From the NCBI RefSeq assembly GCF_024362695.1, contig NC_065406.1, forward strand, positions 9,548,001 through 9,612,000: DNA of 64,000 bases. Direction: 5' to 3'. The stretch comes from Pectinophora gossypiella. Taxonomy: Eukaryota > Arthropoda > Insecta > Lepidoptera > Gelechiidae. The position numbers and the translations under genes were made by a program. Of this stretch, positions 30,001 to 42,000 are shown one piece after another. Numbering within the stretch: the first letter of the stretch is position 1; each line of letters starts with the position of its first letter. The notes below the pieces were generated by a model. That model was not told the DNA's origin and made no database searches. It saw nothing but the letters and a program-made list of their open reading frames with translations.

Positions 30001-33000
30001 CTTTCACTGTCACGAAGGAGACGGCTAGACGTAGTATTCATTCATCAGCAGTAGGATAGAAAAGGATAGAGAGTGCCGGTGTTTATACAGCCTTAATACA
30101 GCGTTAGCTTACAATAGTGAATTCGGTGTGGGACTGAATAGGTGTCGCGCGGCGTGGGACCACTACTTAGCATGCTTGTATAGTGTATCTGCCTCACCCA
30201 TCACGTCTATTTGCAATTGGGACAATGATTTGCTGCACATACCTATTTACATTTCTTGTTGTTTCTCTTTAATACTTTCTAGGGTTCTAATTAGAATAGG
30301 CGATAATTTGCTTAGTTGGTTGCGATTTTGTATTAACGTATACTAAAAGTTTTGATACATTGTATATTTTGAATGGGATATTGGAGAAAGTACGACGAGT
30401 AACAACAATATAACATGGCATCACGCCTTTATCCCTGAAGGGGTAGGCAGAAGTGTATATTAGGTATGCACACCCACACTTCGCCAGCCATTGTTAAGTC
30501 CCGTGTTTATCCCTGAAGGGGTAGGCAGAAGTGTATATTAGGTATGCACACCCACACTTCGCCAGCCATTGTTAAGTCCCGTGTAATAGGCTATTGCTAT
30601 AGTCTATTGCCATTAACTGGGCACAAATCCTGGGAACTAGGTAGGTAGGTGATGCTATGTGATATCAATTATTTATGATCCAAAGATGAATTCAAACACA
30701 AAGAACGAGAATTCAAAGTAGATATGAGTAGTATAATGGTGCATAATGAACAAGTCATAAGATGAACATACCTACTTAATAATAGATAATTTTTAATCAG
30801 CACAGGTACCTAATCACTCCTTTTTATTGCCTTTAAAAGCGAATGATTCCAAGTAGAGCTATCTAACATATTACATAACATAAACAGCCTATAAAACATC
30901 CCACTGCTGGGCACAGGCCTCCCGTCAGTCAACTGTAGGGCTATGGAGCATACTCCACCACGCATCTAACATACAAACTCATAAGTAATTATACGTACAA
31001 TAATACAAGAATTAGACGGAAGGCAAGTGGGAAACCACTGCTCTATTTTTCCCTAGAAAAGTAGCATGGAGAATGCTACACCGACAAGAGTGTGGCTCTT
31101 AAATTAGTAAAGTAAGTAAAATATTTATTTCCTCTGCAAAAACACATGGATACATAAATACACACAAAAATACAATATTTGTAGAGGCTGGAATCTTCTC
31201 TTCTCTTCTATGTGGGTTGTGAGGTGGATGACCAACCTCATCAAACCTGGTGTCAGGGTTATTATTGAGCCGCCAAAGGCCCCTGACGTGACTAGTAACG
31301 ACTACGAATACAAACGACACGTATTAGTGATGATGATGAATACAAGAATATAACGCGAACAACTGAGCATTCTCACCTTGTACACAACTGTGTAGGAGGA
31401 ATAGGTATTTTAGTGGGTAGGTTAGGTACCTATCTAAGCAAGCAAACTGCAATTCTCCAGACATGCCTTGCAGGTTAGCCTACACAGTCATTATAATACA
31501 CGAACACGAACCTTGAGAGACTTGGCCGAAAATAATTAACATAATACCAACGCGTTTACGCAGATGTACGTATTTCAAACTATATCGTAATCAGTGATGT
31601 GCCTGGGAATGTACCCATAGTGGGAATTATCCCGTTGTAAAACACTTTAATAGTAAGAACATTGGTGCTGATACCAGTAAACACCATAACATAACATAAA
31701 CTGCCTATATACGTCCCACTGCTGGGCACAGGCCTCCCCTCAATCAACCGGAGGGGGTATGGAGCATACTCCACCACGCTGCTCCACTGCGGGTTGGTGG
31801 AGGTGTTTTTACGGCTAATAGCCGGGACCAACGGCTTAACGTGCCCTCCGAAGCACGGAATCATCTTACTTTTTCGGACAATCAGGTGATTCAAGCCTGA
31901 AAAGTCCTTACCAAACAAAGGACAGTCTCACAAAGTGATTTCGACAATGTCCCCATCGGGAATCGAACCCGGACCTCCAGATCGTGAGCCTAACGCTCTA
32001 CCACTAGACCACGGAGGCTGTTGATAAGAAAATGACGGGTATAACTTAAAATAAAATTAGGAGGTGTCTGCAAGAATCGGGGCTAACGTCTGATTTTCTT
32101 TTTTCAAATTGTTCTTTTTGTACTCTGGTATTATCTGCGCAAAGGCTATAAAGCTCGTAATACATAGGTAACTTTTGCGCCTTTACTGCTGGGAATGTTC
32201 CCAAAGTGGGAACTTTCGCGGGAACGGCACGTCACCGATCGTAATAACTCCCTATTTATGAAAATTGGACAATTACTGCAATTTTCCCCATTGTTTTATA
32301 CATATATATTTAAATATACACAGGGTGTAGTGACATCGTAACGAAAACTTTGAGAGGTGATTCAGACTATGATTCTGAGTTGATTTTAGGCAGAATTTTC
32401 CATCGCAAAATATGGAATTGAAAATAATAAAAAAATAATTTTCATGAATTTTCCGAAAGGAAATTTCACTTGCTATCAACTCAGAGTCATGGTCTGAATC
32501 ATCCCCCTTAGTATTCGTTACGGTTTCACTAATACCCATATGTACATGTACGGGGTGTAACTGTAAGTGACATCGTAACGAATACCGACAGGGATGATTC
32601 AGCACATTATTCTGAGTTAACATCAAGTGGAATATTCCATTGCAAAATTATACCTATAATTGAAAATAATTTAAAAAAACACAAAAATAAAACACGAATT
32701 TTTGCGACGAAAAATTCCACTTGATATTCTATTTATATTCTAATTCTACAGAATCATGGTCTGAACCAACCCTCAAAGTTTTCGTTACGATGTTACTAAC
32801 GCCCTGTATACACCTCTGCCTACCTCTTTGGGGATACAGGCGTGATGCTGTGTGTATAAAACAAGTACAATATGTCTTACGAAGAAGCCGGTATGATTAA
32901 AGCGCTAATTTGCAGATACCGTTGATGAATGGTTTGTTCTGTCTATGTGTTGAGACGGAAATGTACGTCGTTCTGTGCAATACAAATACAATTCCCACAC

Positions 33001-36000
33001 CAAGACAATGTCTTACCTTCACAATTCACACAGACGAGAACGAAACATCTCGAGACCTAGACCTTTAGAAATGTTTTAGACAACGTATCTACATAATCAT
33101 TTTACGACAGCTATTCTATTGAATTAGTCACCGTATTTTAGTAAGAGCTCGGTGGCGCAGCGGTAAACGCGCTCGGCGATTGTTGAAGTTAAGCAACTTT
33201 CGCAAAGGCCGCATAGGATGGGTGACCACAAAAAAAAAGTTTTCATCTCGAGCTCCTCCTTGCTTGGGAAGGCACGTTAAGCCGTTGGTCCCGGCTGCAT
33301 TAGCAGTCGTTAATAACCACCAATCCGCACGTGGTGGTTTAAGGCCCGATCTCCCTATCCATCCATAGATAAGGCCCGTGCCCCAGCAGTGGGGACGTTA
33401 ATGGGCTGGTGATGATGTGATGATTTTAGTAAGTAGGTACCTATGCAAGTTTTATAAATTAGTAAGTACACCACACACACAGACACAGGTTTGGTTCACT
33501 TACTTTAGTAAGTGTCCCGTTGTAAAGACTCTTTAATAGTAAGGACACTGGATGCTTTTCTTTTTTAAATTGTGCTTTCTTGTATTGTGATTGGCTGATT
33601 TTCTTTTACAACTTTTTCTTTCTTATACTCTGGGATTATCTGCCTAAAGGATAGCTAATAAAGCTCTTTTTACATAAGTTTTGCGCCTTTTTACTGCCCA
33701 TCACATTACGTCACATCACTGGCATAAGCTGATATACAAACTCGTATTTATTACACAATACGACTGATAAGCTTAGGTTTTATTAAGTAAGTAAAATCTT
33801 TATTTCCTCTACAAAAAATAAAACACATGGATACATAAATACATACCAAAATACAATATTTGTAGAGGTATTACGTACATATTTCCTCGCTGATTAAAAT
33901 CCATCGGGATTAATTTCCGGTTCGATGAACCTTAATTTAAAAATTGGTGATTGTTTAGTGTTTATTTTACACACGGTACCATTATGTGCGAATTTTTTTG
34001 GCACCTTGGTGTTGGAAGAATCTACGATTCCCGTCATCGCGCAGTATGGTATATTATATCTGTTTTTATACATAAATGAGATGCACCAGCCAATAAAACC
34101 AATGGAAAGCGAACGGTAAGAACTTATATACCGACAAATTGAATGGTTTTTCTCTATTTATAGTTTCTACCTACCCTGAAAGTGACAGACCTATCAACAT
34201 GCACCTGTTACACCCTAATAGTACATAGCCACAATGTCACATAAGTACAGGCACAGACCAACAATGTCACGGCGCAATGGCAACTAATTATGTGATAATT
34301 AAACACGTTTCACTGCTCAACCGGTAACGGGCAATTAGAAATGACGAAAGTTGTATATTCTATGGCTAAATAAGGCACGTCTTGACACTTTCAAGTGCGC
34401 CCGCGCACGCCGGACGAGCGCCGCCGCCTATCTTGATGTCGCTCGATAATCACTATTACGAGAAATTCGTATTAAGTATACATATAATAAAAAATGTGAG
34501 GATTCAGTGATTTATCACGCGTCTTGCTATCCAAAGTTTCCATGTTCAAATTTGAATGGATTATGCCTAATGAACTGTGCACAGTTAAACGATTTAACGA
34601 ACAAACCCATGAACACTAGTTTTAAGTGCTCTCTGTAGCGCAGAGGAGCTCTATCACCCATCCATAAACCGCTGCGCCATAGACGATCGATTTCGAATCT
34701 ATGAGTATGTCAGTCGAAAATTTTGGCTGACAAGCTCGTCTAGCTTATAAAACGCTCAATATGTAAAAGCAATATTCAATTGAATATAGTCATTAGTATC
34801 TTTAGATATAAATTGAAAGAAATTCCATAACAGTTAACGGTTTTCAATAGGGTGACGAGTGATTGCATATCTAGGTTTTCTATCGGTTTCAGTGATTGCC
34901 TCCGCAGTAAGGTTTCTTTCTTGCCAGTAATAACCGAATTACACGCACCACAGAGACAAATGACAGTCTACATACCACGCAAGTAACAAAACATTTTGTT
35001 ATTTGAAAAAGAAAGCATACTTAATAACCAGAAGTTTTCGGGTTTAATATCCAGCTGGGTATTTGTTTGAAAAGTTTTTACTTATAGTTTGGTAATCTTA
35101 AGATAATGCGCATCCGTAAAATTAGTTGTAACACATATAATACTTAATAATAATTATGTAGGTACTTATAATAATAATAAAACTTTATTTCGGACTTTTG
35201 TACGGTCACGAGCATTAATATGTATACACTTTGGTACCATGTCACATTAACTTTTTTGACAAATTGAACTGTAAGTCTCACTAAATGTCAAATATGTTAG
35301 TGCGACAGAGTCCTAAAGTGGGTACATTATATTGCCCATGACTGTACATCCATAATGGCTAGTAAGGGACTTATACTCTGTTTGTAAGCACATATTAAAT
35401 TAACTCGACAAAAACCTAGTGTGAGACATGGATGTCAATCCAATGCCTCACAATGGGACAGTCAATTCTATCCGCCACCACGTTTAAGAGACTGTTGGAT
35501 CCGGTCCGGACCCGGTGCAGTAAAGAGGCAGTTTTTTCCTAATGTTGGCATGAAAGCCATCTGTACTCTGTCTTATAAGAGAGAGGGGAAATTAACTAGA
35601 TTAAATTAGAAGATAAAAGAGAAAGAAAGAGAAGATAAGGCTGTTGGTACAAGGTGCAATTAGGATAAAACATAGCTGCACTGCAAACATGCAGGTAATT
35701 TACTGAGAGAACTTTTTACTGGTTCTAAAGTTCAGAATTTACACTACACCTGTGTAATAAGATTCTTACCAGATTGTAAATAAAATTAGCAGCCATTTGT
35801 AGCAAACGTGGCAATTTAAAGGCATAATGAAACTGACATAAAATACAGAACTCGTTTGAAATTATTTGAATGTTATTTCATCACACACAGTTACAAATGG
35901 TACATCCGTGTAAACTTAAATTGTAGAAGAGATCGTCTCGCAATTATGTCATCATCATCATCATCATCATTAGCCCATTAACGTCCCCACTGCTGGGGCA

Positions 36001-39000
36001 CGGGCCTTCCCTATGGATGGATAGGGAGATCGGGTTTTAAACCACCAAGCGGGCCCAGTGCGGATTGATGGTTATTAGCGACTGCTAATGCAGCCGGGAC
36101 CAACGGCTTAACGTGCCTTCCGAAGCACGGAGGAGCTCGAGATGAAAAATTTTTTTTTGTGGTCACCCATCCCATGACCGGCCTTTGCGAAAGTTGTTTA
36201 ACTTCAACAATCGCAGACCGAGCGCGTTAACCGCTGCGCCACCGAGCTCCTTATTTTTATTACTTGTCAATAAATGGAACTTTGGTCCAATGCGGAATAT
36301 GTGTTTTGAAAAAGGAACAAGTAAGTACCTCGTTACTGTGTGTATCCATCGGGGATCACTTCTGAGAACACCCGTGTCAGCCGTCATGTAAACGAAGACA
36401 TAATACAACAAGGGGAGTTGCAATTTTGATGCTTGCTCGGTAATTCTGTGAAGGCGATCGCTGGAGTTATTCTTTTTGTTCCCGGCATGTTTTGTCGTCA
36501 TACAATTATACGGAGGATCACAGCGAGCGTGGTTCACGGGAACAACATTAAACTTGTGTTTCATTTGAGCGTTGTATTATTAAAACTTCCCTTTCACCAG
36601 AGACAAAAACCGTACACCAAAACAAAAAGTTATACTTAGTTAAATAATGCTAGTTTCATCCATAAACATAAACAGCCTATATACGTCCCACTGCTGGGCA
36701 CAGGCCTCCCCTCAATCAACCAGAGGGGGTATGGAGCATACTCCACGACGTTCCGCGCTGGTTTCATCCATTATTATATAAAGTTCCGGAAATCGCAGGA
36801 AAAAAAGTTAATAACGTAATAATAGAGCAATCATCGCATTATCGGCCTAATAATTATTATAGAAGCATCAACACGAATGAAAATTATTACACTTTGCACG
36901 AGATTACCTATATTTTTATATATAACTAGTTTGAAATTGTGAGTTCAAGAAGCAGTACAAATGGCCCATAGATCATTGCAGTGTCGAAATATCGGGAGTC
37001 TCATATCCCCATTTAAACGCGGTAAGAACCCGTTATTATGTGCTTTAATCATTGCACCAGTTTGTTGAACAATATACCCACGGCTCTCAACAAAAAAAAC
37101 TCAAATCTCATTCGCATAACAGTTCAGTACCAACTTACGCGAGATTAGATTCGTGATTTGCTACTTCTCTCTGACTTATGGCCACGTCCGAGGAACAGAC
37201 AAATGAATAAGTAATCAGCAATAGCCCCGCAGCAGACTTTTTCGTTAACGGTACAAATGAATGTGTATATTGCATGAGTCTGTGTTTTTGTTATCTTTGC
37301 AATTTACATCTATGAAGACGTTTTTCACCTACCGAGTCACCTCCAACCTCCGCGTTCAACCTACGACCTCCGTGGTCCAGTGGTTGAGCGCTCACGATCC
37401 GGAGGTCCCGGGTTTAAATCCCGGTGGGGTCTTATCACAAAACTGTTGTGATCCCTAATTTGGTTAGGACATTACAGGTTAATCACCTGATTGTCCAAAA
37501 AGTAAGATGATCCGTGCTTCGGAAGACACCCGAAACCGCTACTTACTGCTGTAAGTAAGTAGTCGTTACATGAGCCATGTCTAAGGTCTTTGGCGGCTCG
37601 ATAATAACCCTGACATCAGGGTTGATGAGGTTGGTAATTCACCTCACAACCCACACGATCACAATATCAAAAGTAATGTCAATAAAGTATCGTTTATCTG
37701 ACTTGCAGTCTTGTATTATGCGAGAATTTGCATTTAAAACGTTTTCAAATAACGTTATTCAAAGACAAGACAGAAAGAGTACTAACAGAATGACCCCAGG
37801 GAGTCCATTTCCAACGGAAAACAATTAGTTGAAAGTATGCCTAAATAGTGGTGGCTGAACTGGAAGTATGGTTAGGATAGTAGTGCTTCGAATCATAGTA
37901 AGTTATGCGTGCGGCACGCATACGGACAGGTACGCAAATGGAGCGAAATCCGAGAAAAATTACCGCCGCTTTCGGGAATTCCTAAATGTTTTTTTTTTTT
38001 AATGCTAAGTTGTTTATTTATGAGGAGCTCAGTGGCGTAGCGGTAAACGCACTCGGTCTGCGATTATTGAAGTTAAGCAACTTTCGCAAAGGCCGGTCAT
38101 AAGACGGGTGACCACAAAAAAAAAAGTTTTCATCTCGAGCTCCTCCGTGCTTCGGAAGGCACGTTAAGCCGTTGATCCCGGCTGCATTAGCAGTCGTTAA
38201 TAACCACCAATCCGCACTGGGCCCGCGTGATGGTTTAAGGCCCGATCTCCCTATCCATCCATAGGGAAGGCCCGTGCCCCAGCAGTGGGGAATTCATGTC
38301 CCCACGGGCTGATGATGATGATGATGTTTATTTGTAATATTACGTTGATGGGTCAAATTGTAGTGGACAAAAGGGGAGTTGTGACTACTGTAAAGATGTT
38401 ACTTTTGTAGTAGGTATCAAAACTGAACTGGTTTCCAGAAATTGGTTCTCTATTATATTATAAATTATAACAGTAACATACGGTTTAATACGATCTACTC
38501 TGAACCGGCGTGCGTGTATGAAGCGATTGATGAATGTGGAGGAAGCAAGAGAAATGTGTCAGGATCGAAGCAAATGGAATTCTATAGTCTCTGCTTACCC
38601 CGGTGGCAAATAGGGGTGAGTTTATGTATGCATGGGTATGTATAACAGTAACATTGCTTGAATGGTCGCTTTGTGATGCGAGATATTGACAATATCACTT
38701 CGAAAACGTGGGCCTCTCTTGTTTCAAGTAGACATAGCATACTGTAATATAACAACGTATTCGCCAGTTAACTAAAGGACAATGAGTCAGAACGTCCCCC
38801 TCCACCAACAGATTCCAGACATATCTCATTCGAAGCGTCTTAATAAGTTTATACATACATACATACATACATAAACTCACGCCCGTAATCCCCAATGGGG
38901 TGGGCAGAGCCACAAGTAATCAAAGACAACTTGCAGCCACTGTTGATACGATGTCGTAAGCTGGCTGGTAATAAGTTTATATTTTTGTTATATGGCGACT

Positions 39001-42000
39001 TTCCTGAAATACGCGGGGTTTAGCCGGAATTCGGGTTTTAAGTATCATTTTGGATACTCCCTGGTACATCATTGTATCAACCAACAGATTCCAGACATAT
39101 CTCATTCGAAGCATCTTAGCGAGTGGATATTTTTGATATTTTGTTCTCTATATTTAGTGTATAGTAGAGTCAATATAAAGCCGAAGCTTCCTAACTAACT
39201 TCTTATTTGGCAGGGACAGGCAAACCCTTCATCGTATAGAAGGACCAATCGCGGGAGTCTTGGTTTTTTCGGTTTTATACATCGCCATATGTTTTATTTC
39301 ACCGTGCCGCGGGCCCGTCGCCACGTAATATGGTCTTAAGGCCAAAAGTTCTTTTAAAATCTAAACCTCATGGAACCCTGGATCGCAGGAGTAGATTAGT
39401 ATTATGTCGTAGAACACTACTACTTACATAAAAATAACGAAGTGAAAAGTATAAGAAAACAGCAAAACAGTTTTTACCATAACTGTACAATAACGTCAAA
39501 ACTCGCTCGACGTAGAGGGAAAATAAGGCCACTCGCCGTAAAGAGACTCGCCGTAGCGCGGGTCGCCGTTCGGAAAGTCGCTGTCAACGCTACAATTCAT
39601 ACCCGACTAGAGTAGGTTGCAGAATCCTTGTAGTCGGCGAGCCGATCCAGGTTCTTATTGAAGGCTTCCCCAGACAGTCGAAAGTCTTTCCAAATGCATC
39701 ATCAACACAAAGTCCATGCGTCTACATGATCGTAGTACAAAGGGCACAGCACAGGTTTGTCCGACAACGTCTGTTTGCCTCGATCTCCACAAAGTTACGG
39801 TAGCTCTGCTTACCCCGGTGGCAAATAGGGGTGAGTTTATGTATGCATGGGTATGTATAACAGTAACATTGCTTGAATGGTCGCTTTGTGATGCGAGATA
39901 TTGACAATATCACTTCGAAAACGTGGGCCTCTCTTGTTTCAAGTAGACATAGCATACTGTAATATAACAACGTATTCGCCAGTTAACTAAAGGACAATGA
40001 GTCAGAACGTCCCCCTCCACCAACAGATTCCAGACATATCTCATTCGAAGCGTCTTAATAAGTTTATACATACATACATACATACATAAACTCACGCCCG
40101 TAATCCCCAATGGGGTGGGCAGAGCCACAAGTAATCAAAGACAACTTGCAGCCACTGTTGATACGATGTCGTAAGCTGGCTGGTAATAAGTTTATATTTT
40201 TGTTATATGGCGACTTTCCTGAAATACGCGGGGTTTAGCCGGAATTCGGGTTTTAAGTATCATTTTGGATACTCCCTGGTACATCATTGTATCAACCAAC
40301 AGATTCCAGACATATCTCATTCGAAGCATCTTAGCGAGTGGATATTTTTGATATTTTGTTCTCTATATTTAGTGTATAGTAGAGTCAATATAAAGCCGAA
40401 GCTTCCTAACTAACTTCTTATTTGGCAGGGACAGGCAAACCCTTCATCGTATAGAAGGACCAATCGCGGGAGTCTTGGTTTTTTCGGTTTTATACATCGC
40501 CATATGTTTTATTTCACCGTGCCGCGGGCCCGTCGCCACGTAATATGGTCTTAAGGCCAAAAGTTCTTTTAAAATCTAAACCTCATGGAACCCTGGATCG
40601 CAGGAGTAGATTAGTATTATGTCGTAGAACACTACTACTTACATAAAAATAACGAAGTGAAAAGTATAAGAAAACAGCAAAACAGTTTTTACCATAACTG
40701 TACAATAACGTCAAAACTCGCTCGACGTAGAGGGAAAATAAGGCCACTCGCCGTAAAGAGACTCGCCGTAGCGCGGGTCGCCGTTCGGAAAGTCGCTGTC
40801 AACGCTACAATTCATACCCGACTAGAGTAGGTTGCAGAATCCTTGTAGTCGGCGAGCCGATCCAGGTTCTTATTGAAGGCTTCCCCAGACAGTCGAAAGT
40901 CTTTCCAAATGCATCATCAACACAAAGTCCATGCGTCTACATGATCGTAGTACAAAGGGCACAGCACAGGTTTGTCCGACAACGTCTGTTTACCTCGATC
41001 TCCACAAAGTTACGGTAGCTGTCTAGCCTTGATTTGCTATTGACTAAGGCCCCGGCGTTAACCAATCAATGACCACTACAGTTACAAACTACACAGTCAA
41101 AAGCTTAGGTTTGGATCTATTGTTCTTAGTAGATACTTACGGAAACGAAATGAGTATATCGCTAATTGAGTTTTAAATAACATAACATAAGCTCACAACT
41201 ACATCAAAATTGGGGTAGTCAGAAGTACATCGCAATATAAACTAAGTACCCACACCTTACCGACCCTAACCTCACCTTAAAATTAACTTAAAAATAACAC
41301 CGGAGGTACTGGGTTCCATTCCCTGTGGGGACATATCACAAAAATTACTTTGTGGTCCCTAGTTTGGTTAGGACATTACAGACTGATCACCTGATTGTCC
41401 GAAAGTAAGATGATCCGTGCTTTGGTAAGCACGTTAAGCTGTTAGTTATTATTTGTTGATGTAAGTAAGTAGTCGTTACATGAACCATATCAGGGGCCTT
41501 GGGCGGTTCAATAGTAACCCTGACACCAGGGTTGATGCGGTTGGTACTCGACCTCACAATCCACACGATAGAAAAGAAGAATAACTTATATTCGAAATTC
41601 TGTTGGGATAATGTTTTAATATACATAGGTATACAAGTACTTACCAGGTACATGTTCTTCGTTGAAGGTGATCCTTACGGCATGCGGTCGGAGCACGCGT
41701 GGAGTGAAGGCAGCTATGTACCGGTGTCCGCCTAGGGGTCGCACTGAGCTGGCCACTAGGGCACCGTTGCCTCCAGACACCTCTATCTCCAGATGACCAG
41801 GACCGGCTGAGCTGCAGTCCACTACATACAAACCATTAAAAAATATTATTATAATAAATTGATGTTGGTGGAAAATATACTTAGCGCTTCTCTTCAAGGT
41901 CAGAGACAAGCATGGCTTTGTACAATCAATCATCTATACTGTCGTCGTACGTGTCGTAGAAACCGAAAAGTTTCATGACTGCATGAAAAGAAGTTGCGAT

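Larger units (their letters stand above)
38589..41018. repeat. 1,215-bp tandem duplication, two units
   Basis: Units 38589-39803 and 39804-41018. I found one clear difference (gtctgtttgcc versus gtctgtttacc near 39775 and 40990). Each unit contains a LINE tail, a short repeat (38847-38965 and its twin), unrecognised sequence, a 140-bp stretch homologous to intron w8-w9 and a fragment of filamin exon w8. Either very recent or an assembly duplication. Confidence 0.92.
2610..41644 (-). other. 39,035-bp intron w11-w12
   Basis: Bounded by donor CCTG/gtaagt at 41645 and acceptor tgtttcag before 2609; the join restores HVPGSPWTVEV in phase. I found no nested host gene. Recognised content is mobile DNA, listed separately. 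Stretches over 300 bases in which I recognise nothing, or only AT-rich simple sequence: 2710-3430, 3570-4160, 4545-7000, 7625-8160, 8420-8730, 9140-9390, 13510-14590, 14890-15490, 16615-17170, 18080-18345, 19880-20185, 22275-22925, 23075-24745, 24900-25255, 25305-26030, 26340-26830, 26950-27290, 28165-29515, 29670-30380, 33425-33780, 33870-35200, 35350-35945, 36255-36660, 36755-37300, 37665-38020 and 41020-41300. Confidence 0.85.

Noticed and set aside
36163..36564. 133-codon minus-strand open frame
   Set aside because: One end lies in SINE-C; the rest has no recognisable domain, no splice support and AT-rich composition.
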